A stretch of 64,000 bases of DNA from positions 33,530-97,529 of the forward strand of contig NZ_JARVRH010000023.1 of assembly GCF_030209755.1 (NCBI RefSeq). The letters run 5' to 3'. Numbering within the stretch: position 1 is the first letter of the stretch; every line of letters starts with the position of its first letter. Source of the DNA: Arthrobacter sp. efr-133-TYG-118 (GTDB lineage Bacteria > Actinomycetota > Actinomycetes > Actinomycetales > Micrococcaceae). Shown here one piece after another: positions 44,399-53,397 of the stretch. Both the position numbers and the translations under genes were made by a program. The notes beneath the pieces were generated by a model that searched no databases, had not been told where the DNA came from, and saw only the letters and a program-made list of their open reading frames with translations.

Positions 44399-47300
44399 GT
44401 GACTTCCAGCAATGACTCGTTCGTCCATCTGCACACCCACACCGAATACTCCATGCTGGATGGTGCGGCCCGTCTCACCGAGTTGTTCGACGAGACCGAG
44501 CGGCTCGGCATGCCTGCGCTGGCTACCACGGACCACGGATACCTGTTCGGTGCCTTCGATTTCTGGAAGAAGGCCACGGACAAAGGCATCAAGCCGATCA
44601 TCGGCGTCGAAGCCTATGTCACGCCGGGCACGGCGCGCGGCGACAAGGAGCGCGTCCGCTGGGGCGACGAGGGCCAGCGCAAGGATGACGTCTCCGGTGG
44701 TGGTTCCTACACCCACATGACGTTGTTGAGCTACAACAACGTGGGCATGCGCAATCTGTTCCGGGCATCCTCGATTGCTTCCCTTGACTCGGTCTTCGGC
44801 AAATGGCCCCGCCTGGACCGCGAGTTGCTGAACACCTATTCCGAAGGCCTGATCGCCACCACCGGCTGCCCTTCCGGTGAAGTCCAGACCCGTCTTCGGC
44901 TCGGGCAATACCGCGAGGCGCTGGCTGCGGCTTCCGAGTTCCGCGACATCTTCGGAGCGGAAAACTACTTCTGCGAACTCATGGACCATGGCCTGGACAT
45001 CGAGCGGCGCGTCACCGGCGATCTGCTGCGGTTGGCCAAGGAGCTGAAGCTTCCGCTCGTGGCCACCAATGACCTCCATTACACGCATGAGCATGACGCG
45101 AAGGCCCATGAGGCCCTTTTGGCGATCCAGTCGGGCTCCACGCTGCTCGAGCCCACCTATGACAACGGCGGCTCCCGATTCGCGTTCTCCGGCAGCGGCT
45201 ACTACCTGAAATCCCCGCATGAGATGCGCGAGCTGTTCCGCGACCATCCCGAAGCCTGCGACAACACCTTGCTGATCGCAGAGCGTTGCGAAGTGTCCTT
45301 CAACACGGGTGCGAACTACATGCCGCGGTTCCCTTGCCCGCCCGGCGAGGACGAGACGTCCTGGCTCGTCAAGGAAGTAGCGACGGGACTCGATTACCGC
45401 TACCCGAACGGCGTCCCGGACAAGGTGCGCAAGCAAGCCGACTACGAGCTTGACGTCATCACGTCCATGGGCTTCCCGGGATATTTCCTGGTGGTGGCCG
45501 ACTTCATCAACTGGGCCAAGAATAACGGGATCAGGGTGGGCCCGGGCCGTGGTTCGGGTGCGGGCTCCATGGTGGCGTATGCCATGCGCATCACCGACCT
45601 CGACCCGCTGGAACACGGCCTGATTTTCGAACGCTTCCTCAACCCGGACCGCGTGTCCATGCCCGACTTCGACGTCGACTTCGATGATCGTCGCCGCTCC
45701 GAGGTCATCGACTATGTCACCCGGAAGTACGGCGACGAGCGCGTGGCCATGATCGTCACCTACGGCACCATCAAGACCAAGCAGGCGCTCAAGGACTCCT
45801 CCCGCGTGCTCGGCTACCCGTTCAGCATGGGTGAACAGCTCACCAAGGCACTGCCCCCGGCCGTGATGGCCAAGGACATCCCGCTGGCGGACATCCAGAA
45901 CCCGGAGGCCAAGCGCTACGGCGAGGCCGGAGACTTCCGCCAGCTGATCAGCACGGACCCGGAGGCCGCCAAGGTCTTCGAGACCGCGCTGGGCATTGAG
46001 GGGCTGAAGCGGCAGTGGGGCGTGCACGCCGCCGGTGTCATCATGTCTTCGGACCCCATCATCGACGTCATTCCCGTCATGCGCCGCATCCAGGACGGCC
46101 AGGTCATCACGCAGTTCGACTACCCGACGTCCGAAGGCCTCGGCCTGATCAAGATGGACTTCCTCGGCTTGAGGAACCTGACGATCATTTCCGACGCCCT
46201 GGAAAACATCAAGATGAACCGAGGCGTCGACCTCGATCTCGAGCACCTGGCGTTGGACGACCCGGCGTCGTACGAGCTGCTGGCGCGCGGCGACACTTTG
46301 GGCGTCTTCCAGCTCGACGGCGGGCCTATGCGGTCGCTGCTCAAGCTCATGAAGCCTGACAACTTCGAAGACATCTCCGCCGTGTTGGCGCTGTACCGGC
46401 CGGGTCCCATGGGCGCCAACGCGCACACGGACTACGCGCTCCGCAAGAACAAGATCCAAGAGGTCATCCCGATCCATCCGGAGCTCGAGGAACCGCTCGC
46501 CGAAATCCTCGGCGGAACGTACGGCCTGATCGTGTACCAGGAGCAGGTCATGGCCGTGGCGCAGAAGCTGGCCGGCTACTCGCTGGGCCAGGCAGATATC
46601 CTGCGCCGTGCCATGGGCAAGAAGAAGAAATCCGAACTGGACAAGCAGTTCGCCGGATTCTCCCAAGGCATGCAGGACAACGGCTACTCCATGGACGCCG
46701 TCAAGACCTTGTGGGACATCTTGCTCCCGTTCTCCGACTACGCCTTCAACAAGGCGCACTCCGCCGCGTACGGGGTAATCTCCTACTGGACTGCGTACCT
46801 CAAAGCCCACTACGCTCCCGAATACATGGCCGCCCTGCTCACGTCCGTGGGCGACGACAAGGACAAATCGGCGATCTACCTCAACGAATGCCGGCGCATG
46901 GGCATTACTGTCCTGCCGCCGGACGTCAACGAGTCAAGCCTCAACTTCACCCCTGTTGGAACCGATATCCGCTTCGGAATGGGGGCCATCCGCAACGTTG
47001 GCGTCAACGTGGTGGAAGCCATGGTGGCGGCCCGGGCGGGCGAGGGTGCCTACACCTCCTTCAAGGACTTCCTCATGAAGGTTCCGGCGGTCGTCTGCAA
47101 CAAGCGCACCATCGAGTCCCTCATCAAGGCAGGCGCGTTCGACTCCCTCGGCCATCACCGCCGGGCGTTGGCCATGGTCCACGAAGAAGCAATCGACTCC
47201 GTCATCACGCTCAAACGCAATGAGGCGATCGGCCAGTTCGATCTCTTCGCCGGATTCGAGGACCAGGAGCCGCAGGCCTCCCTGAGCACGGAGATCCCGG

Positions 47301-47956
47301 ACCTGCCGGAATGGGAGAAGAAAGACAAGCTCGCCTTCGAGCGGGACATGCTTGGACTCTATGTCTCGGACCACCCCCTGCAAGGGCTTGAGGGCGTGCT
47401 GAGCCAGCATGCCGACCAGTCGATCACCTCGATCCTGGGGGAAGACGGACCGCACGACGGCGCCATCGTCACCATTGCGGGCATGATCACTTCGCTCAGC
47501 CGCAGGATCGCCAAGGCAAGCGGCAACGCCTACGCTCGGGCGGAGATCGAAGACCTGGGCGCTTCCATCGAGGTCATGTTCTTCGGCCAGGTCTACGGCC
47601 CCATCGCTTCGGTCCTCGCGGAGGACCTGATCGTGGTGGTCAAGGGCCGTCTGCAGCGGCGCGACGACGGCGCGGTCACCTTGAACTGCATGGAGCTCTC
47701 GGTTCCGGACCTGAGCGAAAGCACCAACGGTCCCCTCGTCATCACGATGCCCACGTACAAGGCAACCGAGGCTGTCGTCACCGATCTTCGCGATGTTTTG
47801 ACCACCCACCGGGGGAACTCCGAGGTCAGGCTCCACTTGCAGGGTGACTCCAAGGTCGAGGTCATGGGCCTGCCCGTGCACATGCGCGTGAATCCCACTC
47901 CGTCACTTTTCGGTGACCTCAAGGTACTTCTTGGCCCGACCTGCCTGGACAGTTAA
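44399..47956 (+). CDS. dnaE: DNA polymerase III alpha subunit (DnaE1)
   Basis: This 1185-residue replicative polymerase has an N-terminal PHP domain (FVHLHTHTEYSMLDGAARL), the palm catalytic aspartates in PDFDVDFDD, thumb and finger regions, and the late OB-fold nucleic acid binding region near residue 1000. Full length fits DnaE1. No intein is inserted. GTG 44399 is preferred over GTG 44396 because of the -10 position. The stop abuts the flavin reductase stop with no gap and no terminator seen. Confidence 0.96.
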   Translation: MTSSNDSFVHLHTHTEYSMLDGAARLTELFDETERLGMPALATTDHGYLFGAFDFWKKATDKGIKPIIGVEAYVTPGTARGDKERVRWGDEGQRKDDVSGGGSYTHMTLLSYNNVGMRNLFRASSIASLDSVFGKWPRLDRELLNTYSEGLIATTGCPSGEVQTRLRLGQYREALAAASEFRDIFGAENYFCELMDHGLDIERRVTGDLLRLAKELKLPLVATNDLHYTHEHDAKAHEALLAIQSGSTLLEPTYDNGGSRFAFSGSGYYLKSPHEMRELFRDHPEACDNTLLIAERCEVSFNTGANYMPRFPCPPGEDETSWLVKEVATGLDYRYPNGVPDKVRKQADYELDVITSMGFPGYFLVVADFINWAKNNGIRVGPGRGSGAGSMVAYAMRITDLDPLEHGLIFERFLNPDRVSMPDFDVDFDDRRRSEVIDYVTRKYGDERVAMIVTYGTIKTKQALKDSSRVLGYPFSMGEQLTKALPPAVMAKDIPLADIQNPEAKRYGEAGDFRQLISTDPEAAKVFETALGIEGLKRQWGVHAAGVIMSSDPIIDVIPVMRRIQDGQVITQFDYPTSEGLGLIKMDFLGLRNLTIISDALENIKMNRGVDLDLEHLALDDPASYELLARGDTLGVFQLDGGPMRSLLKLMKPDNFEDISAVLALYRPGPMGANAHTDYALRKNKIQEVIPIHPELEEPLAEILGGTYGLIVYQEQVMAVAQKLAGYSLGQADILRRAMGKKKKSELDKQFAGFSQGMQDNGYSMDAVKTLWDILLPFSDYAFNKAHSAAYGVISYWTAYLKAHYAPEYMAALLTSVGDDKDKSAIYLNECRRMGITVLPPDVNESSLNFTPVGTDIRFGMGAIRNVGVNVVEAMVAARAGEGAYTSFKDFLMKVPAVVCNKRTIESLIKAGAFDSLGHHRRALAMVHEEAIDSVITLKRNEAIGQFDLFAGFEDQEPQASLSTEIPDLPEWEKKDKLAFERDMLGLYVSDHPLQGLEGVLSQHADQSITSILGEDGPHDGAIVTIAGMITSLSRRIAKASGNAYARAEIEDLGASIEVMFFGQVYGPIASVLAEDLIVVVKGRLQRRDDGAVTLNCMELSVPDLSESTNGPLVITMPTYKATEAVVTDLRDVLTTHRGNSEVRLHLQGDSKVEVMGLPVHMRVNPTPSLFGDLKVLLGPTCLDS

Positions 47957-48457
47957 CTAGATCTCATAGTCGAGCGGAACCGGCTGGCCGTAGGAGCCCG
48001 AATGGTAAAGCAGGGGAGTATCCTCCTCGCCGACCAGTCCGTCGACAACCTCCACCACTACGATCGCGTTGTTTTCGAAGGACAGGCGCATCTGGATCTT
48101 GCCGATCAACCAGCCGGCGACGTTCTTGAGGATGGGGACATCGAACGGACCCGGTTCCCAGTGATCGCCCTCAAACCGTTCCTGGGTGCGGGCGAAGCGG
48201 TCTGCGAGGGCCTGGTTCTCAAGGCCGAGCATGTGCAGGCCGATATAGGTCGAATTCGCCACCGCGGGCCAGGAACTGGAACTGCGGGACATGTTGAACG
48301 TGAAGCGTGGCGGCTCGGCGGACAGCGAAGCCACGGACGTCGCAGTGAAGCCGAAAGGCTTGCCGTGGAGGTCGGCAGTGATGATGGCCACGCCGGCGGC
48401 ATGCCGGCGGAACATTTGCTTGAATGTTGCTTCAAAAGCCGAATTGTCCGAAGCCAC
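47957..48457 (-). CDS. Flavin reductase-like FMN-binding protein
   Basis: This 166-residue protein belongs to the flavin reductase split-barrel family: RRHAAGVAIITADLHGKPFGFTATSVASLS and the late PLLYHSGSYGQ motif. It would reduce or bind flavin with NAD(P)H, probably as the small component of a two-component monooxygenase, but no large component is encoded nearby. GTG start with AGGAG nine bases upstream. It converges on dnaE with zero bases between stop codons. Confidence 0.88.
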   Translation of the reverse strand: MASDNSAFEATFKQMFRRHAAGVAIITADLHGKPFGFTATSVASLSAEPPRFTFNMSRSSSSWPAVANSTYIGLHMLGLENQALADRFARTQERFEGDHWEPGPFDVPILKNVAGWLIGKIQMRLSFENNAIVVVEVVDGLVGEEDTPLLYHSGSYGQPVPLDYEI

Positions 48458-48573
48458 TTTGCCGATCTCCTGCGTGAGCTATTGGTAATAACGCTGGTGG
48501 ATTCAGCGTATTCCGCTGCTCGCCGGGACGCTTGCTTGTTGAGCGTCCAGAAACGTTTGTTAATGTTTGTGTC

Positions 48574-49125
48574 ATGACCAAGCCAACATCGAACCTTCTC
48601 GACTCCGGTCCTACGAGGGACACGGACCCGGACACGGGCACGGACACTCGGGACCGCAAATGGTGGATGTGGCTCGCCGTGCCTGCCGCCTCGGGCATCG
48701 GGCTGGGTCTCGCATGGTGGCTGCTGGCTCCGGGCGGCCTCAACGTGATCTCCGGAAATCCTGCCCTCGCCGATCCCACAGCCTCGGCCGGGCGGCTTCC
48801 GAGGGACTTGGTCCTGGCCGGGCTCCTGCTGCTTTCCGGCTGCTTCACGGCGGTCCTGCTCGATAGCAAGGTCCGGCAGCCGGGACACGGCATCCGCACG
48901 TTCCTGGCAGTCCTGGGTGGAGCTGCCGGGGCCTTGGTGGCCTGGCAGGTGGGGATGCTGGCCGCGCAGTGGTGGGGTCCCGCCGCAAACGGCAGTGAAG
49001 GCTTCACATTGCGGGCGGCGACGGCACTCTTGCTGTGGCCGGGGGCGACGGCCCTTGTGACATTCCTCCTGACTCTTTTCAGCTTGATGGGAAAGCAGCC
49101 GGAGGCACCGCCGCTTGCCCCGTAA
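48574..49125 (+). CDS. Hypothetical integral membrane protein
   Basis: I do not recognise this 183-residue protein. A polar N-terminus (about 1-30, rich in Asp and Thr) is followed by hydrophobic segments at about 33-58, 83-100, 108-132 and 145-175, so four helices. The C-terminal tail is short. The likely start is ATG 48574; a TAATGT hexamer ends eight bases upstream of it. Its stop codon forms part of the hisD -10 element. Confidence 0.72.
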   Translation: MTKPTSNLLDSGPTRDTDPDTGTDTRDRKWWMWLAVPAASGIGLGLAWWLLAPGGLNVISGNPALADPTASAGRLPRDLVLAGLLLLSGCFTAVLLDSKVRQPGHGIRTFLAVLGGAAGALVAWQVGMLAAQWWGPAANGSEGFTLRAATALLLWPGATALVTFLLTLFSLMGKQPEAPPLAP

Positions 49126-49128
49126 AAT
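49123..49128 (+). promoter_or_regulatory. -10 element TAAAAT of hisD, leaderless spacing
   Basis: TAAAAT ends six bases before GTG 49135 and contains the TAA stop of the upstream gene. Confidence 0.65.
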
Positions 49129-49134
49129 GATCTG

Positions 49135-50508
49135 GTGACCATTTCTCCGGAGAATCCTGCCGAAACCGCCGCCCAGTCCCTGGACTTCCGCCGCATTGAC
49201 TTGCGCGGACGGTCCCTGACCTTGGCGGAACTGCGCGCCGTCGTGCCCCGGGCGAAGCATCAGACCATGGCGGACGCCGAGCAAAAAGTCCTGGACATCA
49301 TTGCGGCCGTCCGTTCGCGCGGCTTCGAGGCGCTTGGGGAATTCGCGTTGGCGTTCGACGGCGTGGAACAGTCCCACCCCCGCGTGCCGGCCGCCGCCCT
49401 TGCTGAAGCCCTTGAAAACCTGGACCCGTCAGTCCGCGCGGCCCTGGAAGAATCCATCAGCCGTGCCCGGCGCTTTGCGGATGGCCAACGGCCCGCGAAC
49501 GTCGATGTGGAACTGGGGGACGGCGCCGTCGTCAGCCAGAACTGGGTACCGGTGGGCCGCGTGGGACTGTATGTTCCCGGCGGCCTGGCCGTCTACCCGT
49601 CCTCGGTGATCATGAACGTCGTTCCAGCGCTGGCTGCCGGGGTCGCATCGATCGCTTTGGCTTCCCCGCCCCAGAAGGACTTCGGCGGCTTGCCCCACCC
49701 CACCATCCTGGCCGCAGCCGCTTTGCTCGGGATTGACGAGGTCTATGCCATCGGAGGTGCCCAGGCGATTGTTTCCTTTGCCTACGGCATTCCCGGGGCC
49801 GGCGATGATCAGCCCATCGAGCCCGTCGACGTTGTGACCGGCCCCGGAAACATCTTCGTGGCCACCGCCAAGCGGCTTGTGAAAGGCGTCGTGGGGATCG
49901 ACTCCGAGGCCGGCACCACCGAGATCGCCATCTTGGCTGATGCTTCCGCCCGTCCTGCGCTCGTTGCCGCGGACCTCATCAGCCAGGCCGAGCACGACCC
50001 CAAGGCGGCGTCTGTCCTGATCACCGACTCCGAGGAACTCGCCTCGGCCGTGCAGCGGGAACTCGCGGTGCAGGCAGGAACCACGAAGCACGGCGAACGG
50101 GTCACCACGGCATTGTCGGGCCCGCAGTCAGGCGTGGTGCTGGTAGACGATGTCGAGCAGGGCATCGCGGTCTGTGATGCATACGCGGCAGAGCACTTGG
50201 AAATCATGACGGCGGGCGCAGCCGCGGTCGCCGCAAGGATCCGCAACGCGGGTGCGATTTTCGTAGGGGACTACAGTCCGGTCAGCCTTGGAGACTACTG
50301 TGCAGGCTCCAACCACGTTTTGCCCACGAGCGGTACCGCAGCCTTCTCTTCCGGATTGAACGTGACAACCTTCCTGCGCGCCGTCCAGGTGATCAACTAT
50401 GACAAGGCTGCCTTGGAACAGGTCAGCAGACATATCGTGAGCCTCGCCGATGCCGAAGATCTTCCCGGCCACGGCGACGCCGTCAAGATTCGTTTCGCGG
50501 GGGCCTGA
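49135..50508 (+). CDS. hisD: Histidinol dehydrogenase
   Basis: This 457-residue zinc enzyme oxidises histidinol to histidine with two NAD. Marks: WVPVGRVGLYVPGGLAVYPS, ALASPP, GGAQAIVSFAYG, VDVVTGPGN, AEHLEIMT and PVSLGDYCAGSNHVLPTSGTA. No other his gene follows, so the rest of the operon, if any, lies elsewhere. Downstream are NrdR boxes that begin inside its stop codon. Confidence 0.96.
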   Translation: MTISPENPAETAAQSLDFRRIDLRGRSLTLAELRAVVPRAKHQTMADAEQKVLDIIAAVRSRGFEALGEFALAFDGVEQSHPRVPAAALAEALENLDPSVRAALEESISRARRFADGQRPANVDVELGDGAVVSQNWVPVGRVGLYVPGGLAVYPSSVIMNVVPALAAGVASIALASPPQKDFGGLPHPTILAAAALLGIDEVYAIGGAQAIVSFAYGIPGAGDDQPIEPVDVVTGPGNIFVATAKRLVKGVVGIDSEAGTTEIAILADASARPALVAADLISQAEHDPKAASVLITDSEELASAVQRELAVQAGTTKHGERVTTALSGPQSGVVLVDDVEQGIAVCDAYAAEHLEIMTAGAAAVAARIRNAGAIFVGDYSPVSLGDYCAGSNHVLPTSGTAAFSSGLNVTTFLRAVQVINYDKAALEQVSRHIVSLADAEDLPGHGDAVKIRFAGA

Positions 50509-50548
50509 ACCACTACATGTATGGGTAAGAACCACTACATATAGTAAT
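50507..50548 (+). promoter_or_regulatory. Two NrdR-type boxes upstream of nrdR
   Basis: GAACCACTACAT occurs twice (50507-50518 and 50529-50540), 22 bases apart, about two helical turns. The second copy continues to ACTACATATAGT (50534-50545), close to the NrdR core CwAtATaTwG. The first copy is degenerate in its right half (ACTACATGTATG). NrdR usually binds a pair of such boxes at promoters of ribonucleotide reductase genes and in some bacteria its own gene. Confidence 0.6.
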
Positions 50549-50585
50549 TACAGTCTTGTCATTAGGCCTTATATAGCCGTAAACT

Positions 50586-50617
50586 GGTGCCGGAAGTCAA
50601 ACTTCCGGCACCTTTTT
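50586..50617 (+). terminator. Intrinsic terminator between hisD and nrdR
   Basis: An 11-bp perfect stem (50586-50596 with 50602-50612), loop TCAAA, then TTTTT (50613-50617). It lies between the NrdR boxes and the nrdR start. Confidence 0.85.
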
Positions 50618-50676
50618 CGTTCCCGGCCGAAGCCGCCGCGAGGATAGGGGTCGGAACCGAACAGGGGAGGCCCAGC

Positions 50677-51189
50677 GTGTATTGTCCGTTCTGCCGAAAC
50701 CCCGATTCACGCGTTGTGGACAGTCGGATGGCCGACGACGGCTCGGCCATCCGCCGTCGGCGCCAGTGCCCCGAGTGCGGACGCCGTTTCACCACCGTGG
50801 AGACCACCAGCCTTTCCGTCATCAAACGTTCAGGCGTGGGAGAACCCTTCAGCCGGATCAAGATCATCAACGGCGTTCGCAAGGCCTGCCAGGGGCGTCC
50901 CGTGACTGAAGACGACCTTGCGATGCTGGCCCAGGAAGTCGAGGAAAACATCCGCTCTTCGGGTGCGGCGGAAATCGACGCCCACGAGGTCGGCCTGGCC
51001 ATCCTTGGACCACTCCAGAAACTGGACGAAGTCGCCTACTTGCGATTTGCCAGCGTCTATCAGGCCTTCGAATCGCTTGAGGACTTCGAGTCGGCTATTT
51101 CGCTTCTTCGCCACGAAGCCGAAAGCGCAGCGGCCGAGAATGCAGCGAAGGGCGCCAAGGGCAAGAGCTCCGAGAAGAGCCCAATCTAG
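50677..51189 (+). CDS. nrdR: Transcriptional repressor NrdR
   Basis: This 170-residue repressor of ribonucleotide reductase genes has a zinc ribbon (YCPFCRNPDSRVV and CPECGRRF) and an ATP-cone that senses ATP/dATP (about 48-138). A charged C-terminal tail follows. The start GTG 50677 has GGGGAGG six bases upstream; the frame is open to 50587 but without homology. No nrdJ or nrdE is adjacent. Confidence 0.95.
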   Translation: MYCPFCRNPDSRVVDSRMADDGSAIRRRRQCPECGRRFTTVETTSLSVIKRSGVGEPFSRIKIINGVRKACQGRPVTEDDLAMLAQEVEENIRSSGAAEIDAHEVGLAILGPLQKLDEVAYLRFASVYQAFESLEDFESAISLLRHEAESAAAENAAKGAKGKSSEKSPI

Positions 51190-51296
51190 CTCCGGTGGTG
51201 GCAGCGGAGGGGAAGCCGCAGCCACCGCCGGCACCACTTCTACCGTCCGCCGGAGACCGTCCGTGCGCCTTCGGCATCCCTGGAGTAATTGACGAA

Positions 51297-51328
51297 GACG
51301 GCGTACCCCGCTGTCGGGGTACGCCGTC
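51297..51328. terminator. Bidirectional terminator between nrdR and ppgK
   Basis: A perfect 14-bp stem (51297-51310 with 51315-51328) with loop CTGT between convergent genes. Confidence 0.85.
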
Positions 51329-51350
51329 GTCCATCCGAAAGGCTGCCGGG

Positions 51351-52187
51351 CTACTTGGCGAGCTTGTGGTGGAGGGCGACGTCCAGCGCGGCCCCCACGA
51401 TTCCGGCGTCGTTCTTCAGTTCCGCGGTGACGATACGGGTCCGCAGATTCAGATGGGGGAAGTACTCGTCCGAACGCTTTGAAATACCGCCACCGATGAT
51501 GAAGAGTTCGGGGGAGAACAGGAACTCGACGTGGGAGAGATAGCGCTGCAGCAGCACGCTGTACTCTTCCCAGCTCAAGCCGTCGCGTTCACGCGCGACG
51601 GCGGATGCCTTCGTTTCGGCGTCGTGGCCGTCCACTTCGAGGTGGCCGAGCTCGGCGTTGGGCACCAGGTGCCCGTTGAAGATGAAGGCTGAGCCGATGC
51701 CTGTGCCGAGCGTGATGACCAGGACCGTGCCGTCGACGCCTTCGCCTGCGCCGTAGCGGGCTTCCGCGAGACCGGCTGCGTCGGCGTCGTTGATGACCTC
51801 GACGGGCCGGTCCAGGCGCTTGGTGAGCAGTGTATCAATGTCGGTGTCGAGCCAGGACTTGTCCACATTGGCGGCAGAGCGGACCACGCCGTGCTGGATG
51901 ATTCCGGGGAAGGTAACTCCCACAGGCGAACCCTTGGCCGGAGCATCCTCGCGGGCCGACAATTCTTCGACGATCTGTGCGATCACTTCGGCGACGGCTT
52001 CGGGGGTGGCGGGCTGCGGCGTGGGGATACGGAGGCGGTCCCCGAGCAGCTTGCCCTTCTTGAGATCGACGATGCCGCCCTTGATACCGGTGCCACCGAC
52101 GTCGATGCCGATCAGCGGGCCGTTCTTGTGAATCTTCTCATCCTTCTTGGTCAATGCGTTTCCGTTCATGGCAGGAGGGGTGGGCAT
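51351..52187 (-). CDS. ppgK: Polyphosphate glucokinase
   Basis: This 278-residue ROK-fold kinase phosphorylates glucose with polyphosphate or ATP. Motifs: LIGIDVGGTGIKGGIVDL and DADAAGLAEARYGAGEG. The ROK zinc motif of glk (9.9-11 kb) is absent, which fits PpgK. The N-terminus is uncertain: ATG 52187, ATG 52169 and a nearby TTG are all in frame, and none has a good ribosome binding site. Map lies 39 bases upstream on the same strand. Confidence 0.9.
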   Translation of the reverse strand: MPTPPAMNGNALTKKDEKIHKNGPLIGIDVGGTGIKGGIVDLKKGKLLGDRLRIPTPQPATPEAVAEVIAQIVEELSAREDAPAKGSPVGVTFPGIIQHGVVRSAANVDKSWLDTDIDTLLTKRLDRPVEVINDADAAGLAEARYGAGEGVDGTVLVITLGTGIGSAFIFNGHLVPNAELGHLEVDGHDAETKASAVARERDGLSWEEYSVLLQRYLSHVEFLFSPELFIIGGGISKRSDEYFPHLNLRTRIVTAELKNDAGIVGAALDVALHHKLAK

Positions 52188-52226
52188 GTCGCAGCACGAA
52201 CGGCTGCAGGTGACCTTCCGGAGAGC

Positions 52227-53105
52227 TTAAGGAAGAGTCAGGATTTCGGCGCCGGTCTCGGTGACCAACAGGGTGTGTTCGAATTGTGCGGTCCGCTTGT
52301 GGTCGCGGGTGACTACTGTCCATTCATCGGGCCACATGTCCCACTCGATCGTTCCGAGGGTGAGCATGGGTTCAATCGTAAAGACCATGCCTGCTTCGAT
52401 CACGGTGTTGTAGGCCGGCGCGGCGTCGTAGTGGGGGATGATCAAGCCCGTGTGGAAGGCCTCGCCGACGCCGTGGCCGGTGAAGTCGCGGACCACGCCG
52501 TAACCGAAGCGTTTCGCGTAGGACTGGATGGCCCGGCCGATCACGTTGATTTCGCGGCCCGGCGCTACGGCCTTGATGGCCCGGTTAAGCGACTCCCGGG
52601 TACGTTCAACCAGGAGCCGGGACTCTTCGTCTACGTCTCCCACCAAGAAGGTGTAGTTGGTGTCACCGTGGACGCCGTTGATGTACGCCGTGATGTCGAT
52701 GTTCAGGATGTCGCCGTCCTCCACGACGGTGCTGTCCGGAATGCCGTGGCAGATGACCTCGTTGAGCGAGGAACACAGGGACTTGGGGAAGCCGCGGTAG
52801 CCAAGCGTTGACGGGTAGGCGTGGTGGTCCAGAATGAACTCGTGGCCGATCCGGTCCAACTGGTCCGTCGTGACGCCAGGCTCGATGTGCTTGCCGACTT
52901 CGACGATCGCCTGGGCAGCAATTTTGCTGGCGATGCGGATCTTCTCGATGGTTTCCGCCGATTTGACCTCTGAACCGGTGAACTTCGCGGGTCCCGGCTT
53001 GCCAACATACTCCGGGCGCGGGATGGACGCCGGTACGGGCAGCTGTGGGCTGACGGTTCCACGGGTGAGCGTGCCGATGGGTGCGGTCAGAGCGGGAGAA
53101 GGCAT
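52227..53105 (-). CDS. map: Methionine aminopeptidase, type I
   Basis: This 292-residue enzyme removes N-terminal methionine. The metal ligands sit in ILNIDITAYINGVHGD, TGHGVGEAFH, FTIEPML and FEHTLLVTE. The extra N-terminal 40 residues (PSPALTAPIGTLTRG) are typical of actinobacterial MapB with SH3-binding-like proline segments. ATG 53105 is preceded at six bases by TATGAT on the minus strand, so the mRNA is likely leaderless. Confidence 0.93.
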   Translation of the reverse strand: MPSPALTAPIGTLTRGTVSPQLPVPASIPRPEYVGKPGPAKFTGSEVKSAETIEKIRIASKIAAQAIVEVGKHIEPGVTTDQLDRIGHEFILDHHAYPSTLGYRGFPKSLCSSLNEVICHGIPDSTVVEDGDILNIDITAYINGVHGDTNYTFLVGDVDEESRLLVERTRESLNRAIKAVAPGREINVIGRAIQSYAKRFGYGVVRDFTGHGVGEAFHTGLIIPHYDAAPAYNTVIEAGMVFTIEPMLTLGTIEWDMWPDEWTVVTRDHKRTAQFEHTLLVTETGAEILTLP

Positions 53106-53111
53106 AGATTG

Positions 53112-53117
53112 ATCATA
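53112..53117 (-). promoter_or_regulatory. -10 element TATGAT of map, leaderless spacing
   Basis: On the minus strand TATGAT is followed by CAATCT and the ATG at 53105. Confidence 0.65.
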
Positions 53118-53220
53118 TAAGGGACGCACGAGACGCAAGTAACTAAGTAGCTAAATATCGGCCCGGACGAAGGGCAACCGGCCCCGCCGAGCTTACGGCG
53201 GGATTCGCAAAGGAGAAACC

Positions 53221-53385
53221 GTGGCGGAGTTCTGGTACAACGTTCAGACACACCAAATCGAAGAGGACGCGTTGTCCGACTGGTCCCAGCTGATCGGTCC
53301 TTACAAGACCCGCGAGGAAGCCGAGCATGCCCTCGAAAAGGTCAAGGCCCGGAACGAAGCGTGGGACAAGGACGACGAGGACTGA
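53221..53385 (+). CDS. Small SPOR-like protein, 54 residues
   Basis: GTG start at 53221 with AAAGGAG six bases upstream. The protein starts MAEFWYNVQTHQIEED and reads WSQLIGPYKTREEAEHALEK in its middle, the FxVGPYxTREEAxxAL pattern of SPOR domains, then ends KDDED. It may bind glycan or simply be a short conserved actinobacterial protein. It is shorter than standard gene-finder limits. Its stop lies 13 bases from the panB stop (convergent). Confidence 0.82.
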   Translation: MAEFWYNVQTHQIEEDALSDWSQLIGPYKTREEAEHALEKVKARNEAWDKDDED

Positions 53386-53397
53386 AGCTGCGTCCTC

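Noticed and set aside
44273..46810. An 845-residue minus-strand frame opposite dnaE
   Set aside because: It is a shadow of dnaE with no recognisable domain; dnaE has PHP and polymerase motifs.
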